Below are positions 6,059 to 8,157 of a stretch of 8,157 nt of DNA, in pieces. The translations under genes were made by a program, and so were the position numbers. The stretch lies in NCBI GenBank assembly GCA_030612905.1, contig JAUWNA010000072.1:1-8157 (forward strand), read 5' to 3'. This stretch comes from Promethearchaeota archaeon. Lineage in GTDB: Archaea > Asgardarchaeota > Lokiarchaeia > Sigyniarchaeales > SOKP01. The number at the start of each line of letters is the position of its first letter. Within the stretch, counting starts at the first letter, position 1. The notes below the pieces were generated by a model that saw only the letters and a list, made by a program, of their open reading frames with translations, had not been told where the DNA came from and made no database searches.

Positions 6059-6991
6059 TTATAATTTTTTTAAGAAATCTGACATTTTTTCGGCGATTTT
6101 ACTAGCTGCGTGTATCTGTGTTTCTATGGTCTGAGCTCCTATATGAGGCGTAAGAATTAAATTCCCCTTGAAATTACATAACTCCATATCTTTCAGCGGT
6201 TCTTTCCTGTAAACATCTAACGCAGCTCCACTAATTTCTTCGTTTGCTAAGGCTTTTAATAAAGCTTTTTCGTCTATGAGAGGGCCTCTAGCGGTGTTAA
6301 TTATGATAGAATTTGTTTTCATTAATTTTAGGTTTTTTTCATTGATAGTATTTTCTGTTTGAGGTGTAGCGGGGAGATGTAAGGATATAATTTGAGCATC
6401 TTGGAGTAGTTCGTCAATAGACGAATATAATTTGCACCCCATGTTTTTGGCTTCTTCTATAGCTTTAGGGCCTTTACTAAATCTAGAATAAACGCCAACT
6501 TCCATTTCTAACGCCAAAGCTTTCTTCGCTAATTGTTTAGCTATGTTTCCAAATCCGATTAAACCTAATTTCTTACCTTTCAAAGTGTAGCCCAAATACT
6601 GGCTTTTATTCCATTCTCCACAATGCATCGTTCGGTCAGCGTTTGAGATATGCCTAGCTAATGTAAACATTAATCCAAGGGCTAATTCTGCTACTGAAAC
6701 TGAAGGCGCTTCTGGTGTGTTCAAAACTTCAATGTTTAACTCCGCAGCTTTTTTCCTATCGACATTATCCAATCCTACTCCAGCTCTTCCAATAACTTTA
6801 AGGTTTTTCGCTCTTTCTAGTACTTCCGCTGTTAGTTTAGTTCGAGAACGTATAACGATTCCGTCGTAATTTCCAATCTCTTCTTTTAATTCATCGTTAG
6901 TTATTTTAAAATTTTTCACTACTTCAAAACCGTTATCTTGAAATATTTTCACTCCGGAGGAGTCAAGTTTATCACTTATCAATATTTTCAT
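6059..6991 (-). CDS. serA: D-3-phosphoglycerate dehydrogenase, short form (D-2-hydroxyacid dehydrogenase family)
   Basis: It oxidises 3-phosphoglycerate to 3-phosphohydroxypyruvate, the first step of serine synthesis. From the ATG at 6991 the protein is 310 aa. A GTG at 7000 would give 313 aa, but GTGA there sits as a ribosome site for 6991. Numbering from the GTG: RAGVGLDNVD 72-81; Rossmann glycines in GLIGFGNIAKQLA (Gly149, Gly151); catalytic Arg238 (NTARGP), Glu267 (RKEP) and His286 (LTPHIGA). It ends after the catalytic core, without the ACT or intervening domains of long SerA, so feedback inhibition by serine through ACT is not expected. After the second Rossmann strand it has VYSRFSKGPK (170-179), not the Asp typical of NAD enzymes, which suggests NADP(H). 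A glyoxylate or hydroxypyruvate reductase is the main alternative. The nearby aminotransferase favours SerA. Confidence 0.85.
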   Translation of the reverse strand: MKILISDKLDSSGVKIFQDNGFEVVKNFKITNDELKEEIGNYDGIVIRSRTKLTAEVLERAKNLKVIGRAGVGLDNVDRKKAAELNIEVLNTPEAPSVSVAELALGLMFTLARHISNADRTMHCGEWNKSQYLGYTLKGKKLGLIGFGNIAKQLAKKALALEMEVGVYSRFSKGPKAIEEAKNMGCKLYSSIDELLQDAQIISLHLPATPQTENTINEKNLKLMKTNSIIINTARGPLIDEKALLKALANEEISGAALDVYRKEPLKDMELCNFKGNLILTPHIGAQTIETQIHAASKIAEKMSDFLKKL

Positions 6992-7044
6992 ACAATTCAC
7001 TACTTATGATTTTCACTAATAGAATAATATTTCTAGTAAACTAA

Positions 7045-7054
7045 TGTATAAAAG
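7045..7054 (-). promoter_or_regulatory. TATA-like box for serA
   Basis: On the minus strand this reads CTTTTATACA, beginning about 60 nt before the ATG at 6991. Transcription would start near 7024, leaving a leader of about 33 nt that carries AGTGAA just before the start codon. This suggests serA can be transcribed apart from the two genes upstream of it. Confidence 0.4.
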
Positions 7055-7103
7055 AATTTTTGCTGATTTAATTATATCCCTTTAAATATCGTAATTAATT
7101 GTA

Positions 7104-7331
7104 CTATTCGATATTCTGTCTCGATTTTAACTTAATTATCGAAATCTTATTCGTAATCAGAAGTATGTTTAATACACTAAACAATACCAGAATACCTAAA
7201 GGAATAAAAAAGAAAAGAGAAAACATATTTGACAACCAGAGTAACAAGAATATAATGAAAAGTGGTAACGATATAACTTCAACAATTATTATTTCTAAAA
7301 TAAGAGTTTTAAATTCTTTTTTGTTTTCCAT
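7104..7331 (-). CDS. 75-aa two-helix membrane protein in the serine locus
   Basis: The product is 75 aa with two hydrophobic segments at about 8-32 and 35-60, a charged start (MENKKEFK) and a basic tail (NKISIIKLKSRQ). A helical hairpin with both ends in the cytoplasm is likely. No family is recognised. The ATG at 7331 is preceded by GAGGAT (plus-strand 7341-7346), a good Shine-Dalgarno match, and by a TATA-like box. This favours the minus-strand frame over the opposite-strand open frame covering the same bases. It lies between the aminotransferase (87 bp upstream) and serA (112 bp downstream), all in one direction. It may be a regulator or anchor for those enzymes, or an unrelated small protein. 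Confidence 0.6.
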   Translation of the reverse strand: MENKKEFKTLILEIIIVEVISLPLFIIFLLLWLSNMFSLFFFIPLGILVLFSVLNILLITNKISIIKLKSRQNIE

Positions 7332-7340
7332 TTTTTGGTT

Positions 7341-7346
7341 ATCCTC
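7341..7346 (-). promoter_or_regulatory. Ribosome binding site GAGGAT before the 75-aa gene
   Basis: The minus strand reads GAGGAT about nine bases before the ATG at 7331. It is the clearest Shine-Dalgarno match in the window and the main argument that this small gene is translated. Confidence 0.45.
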
Positions 7347-7395
7347 TTTTACTTTTGCTCTCAGAAATTATTCAAAAAAATAAAAAATTGGGTAA

Positions 7396-7405
7396 TTTTA
7401 TAAAT
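7396..7405 (-). promoter_or_regulatory. TATA-like box for the 75-aa gene
   Basis: The minus strand reads ATTTATAAAA, about 65-75 nt upstream of the ATG at 7331 and directly after the aminotransferase stop. It implies a transcription start near 7375 and a leader of roughly 45 nt. The spacing between genes (87 bp) leaves room for an independent promoter. Confidence 0.35.
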
Positions 7406-7418
7406 GAATGAAAGCCTT

Positions 7419-8157
7419 TCACTGGTTCAATCTTAAATCAGAAACGATATCTGTTAAGACCTTTAACATGTTTTCGAGATCTTTTACTGTCACTTCACCC
7501 ATATGGCCAATCCGGAAGGTCTTATTCTTCAAATCTCCATAACCGTTAACAATTCGATAACCTTTTCCTAGTAATGTTGAGACCATCTTCCCAATGTCGA
7601 TATCCAACGAATTATTCATAGTAGAAACTGTATTAGACTCGTATCCTTTCTCTGGAAACATCTCAAAATTAATATCTCGTGCCCACATTCTAGTACGTTT
7701 TCCTAATCGTTCGTGTCTTTCAAATCTTTTTTCTAATCCTTCGTGATTCAGGATATAATCCAACTGAGCCGCTAAAGCTCTAATTTGAGGTATTGGTGGC
7801 GTTGTTGGCGTTTGATGTTTTTCAGATCTTTTGACTAAATCAAGAAAGTCAAAGTAAAAACCTCTGTTTTTAACCTGAGATGTTTTTTCGATTGCTGCTT
7901 TAGATATTGAACACAAAGCCAATCCTGGTGGTATCGTAAAAGATTTTTGAACTGAAGCCAAACACACATCGATTCCTAATTTATCAACCTCAATCTTAAT
8001 TCCGGCCATTGATGAAGTTGCGTCAACGCATACTAAAGCGCCAAAATCTTTAATAACTGGGATTACTTCATTAATTGGGTTATAAACTCCTGTGGACGTT
8101 TCATTTGATTGGATAAAAACTACAGCGTATTTATCCTTATTCAATGCTTCTTGGGCA
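7419..8157 (-). CDS. Class V (alanine-glyoxylate/phosphoserine-type) aminotransferase, N-terminus outside window
   Basis: This PLP-dependent transaminase of fold type I is cut at the window edge; 245 C-terminal residues are visible and the frame is open to the last base. A TTG at 8144 is an internal Leu, not the start. Counting from the first visible residue: NETSTG at 18-23, PLP-ring Asp45 in VDATSSMAG, the Schiff-base Lys71 in SVQKSFTIPPGLA, the QTPTTPPIPQIRAL stretch typical of the alanine-glyoxylate group, and Arg215 in FRIGHMG, which should hold the substrate carboxylate. About 130-140 residues are missing. Archaea often use a broad-specificity class V enzyme (MJ0959 in Methanocaldococcus) instead of SerC to make phosphoserine. 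With serA downstream that is the likely job here. Serine-pyruvate or alanine-glyoxylate activity remains possible. Confidence 0.9.
   Translation of the reverse strand, partial: AQEALNKDKYAVVFIQSNETSTGVYNPINEVIPVIKDFGALVCVDATSSMAGIKIEVDKLGIDVCLASVQKSFTIPPGLALCSISKAAIEKTSQVKNRGFYFDFLDLVKRSEKHQTPTTPPIPQIRALAAQLDYILNHEGLEKRFERHERLGKRTRMWARDINFEMFPEKGYESNTVSTMNNSLDIDIGKMVSTLLGKGYRIVNGYGDLKNKTFRIGHMGEVTVKDLENMLKVLTDIVSDLRLNQ

Noticed and set aside
7099..7383. Plus-strand 94-codon open frame overlapping the 75-aa gene
   Set aside because: The minus-strand frame has a clean two-helix pattern, an ATG with GAGGAT upstream and a TATA-like box. The plus-strand product has no coherent pattern and would run against both neighbours.
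1..8157. CRISPR array, insertion sequence, prophage or defence-system signals
   Set aside because: No spaced direct repeats, terminal inverted repeats, transposase or nuclease motifs were seen. The genes are metabolic, repair or unknown types with uniform composition.

Overview
The window is an AT-rich stretch (visibly well under 40% GC) that looks archaeal, most plausibly from an Asgard (Lokiarchaeia-like) genome. Evidence for an archaeon: TATA-like boxes about 18-60 nt upstream of several starts, one gene that looks leaderless, only sporadic short Shine-Dalgarno matches (GTGA, GGAG, GAGG), and Lys/Ile/Asn-rich proteins. The Asgard assignment is an impression from composition and from the lysine-rich coiled-coil protein with a winged-helix-like end. 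No rRNA, tRNA or marker gene is present to fix it.

Layout. Positions 1-114 hold the last 37 codons of an unknown gene. On the minus strand, 225-1256 encodes a 343-aa coiled-coil protein ending in a probable winged helix. A divergent promoter region (1257-1447) leads into a plus-strand run: an MGMT-type O6-alkylguanine-DNA alkyltransferase (1580-2026, with an apparent unassigned N-terminal extension back to about 1449), a DUF1015 protein (2079-3281), a molybdopterin-bisPGD [4Fe-4S] oxidoreductase (3297-5345) and a four-helix membrane protein (5446-5868). After a gene-free convergent spacer (5869-6058) come minus-strand genes: a short-form D-3-phosphoglycerate dehydrogenase (6059-6991), a 75-aa two-helix membrane protein (7104-7331), and a class V aminotransferase cut by the window edge (7419-8157).

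How they fit. The aminotransferase and phosphoglycerate dehydrogenase are the two middle steps of the phosphorylated serine pathway (3-phosphoglycerate to 3-phosphohydroxypyruvate to phosphoserine). DUF1015 genes lie beside the same pair in some Clostridia, and the DUF1015 protein here carries an ADGHHR motif resembling ParB/SerK-type nucleotide-binding folds. A third, phosphoserine/serine-related function nearby is therefore a reasonable hypothesis. The Mo oxidoreductase stands alone with no electron-transfer partner in view. The most unusual points are the start of the MGMT gene, where homologous N-terminal sequence is in frame but has no usable start codon; the probable NADP-type cofactor loop of the dehydrogenase; and the tiny membrane protein inside the serine locus.
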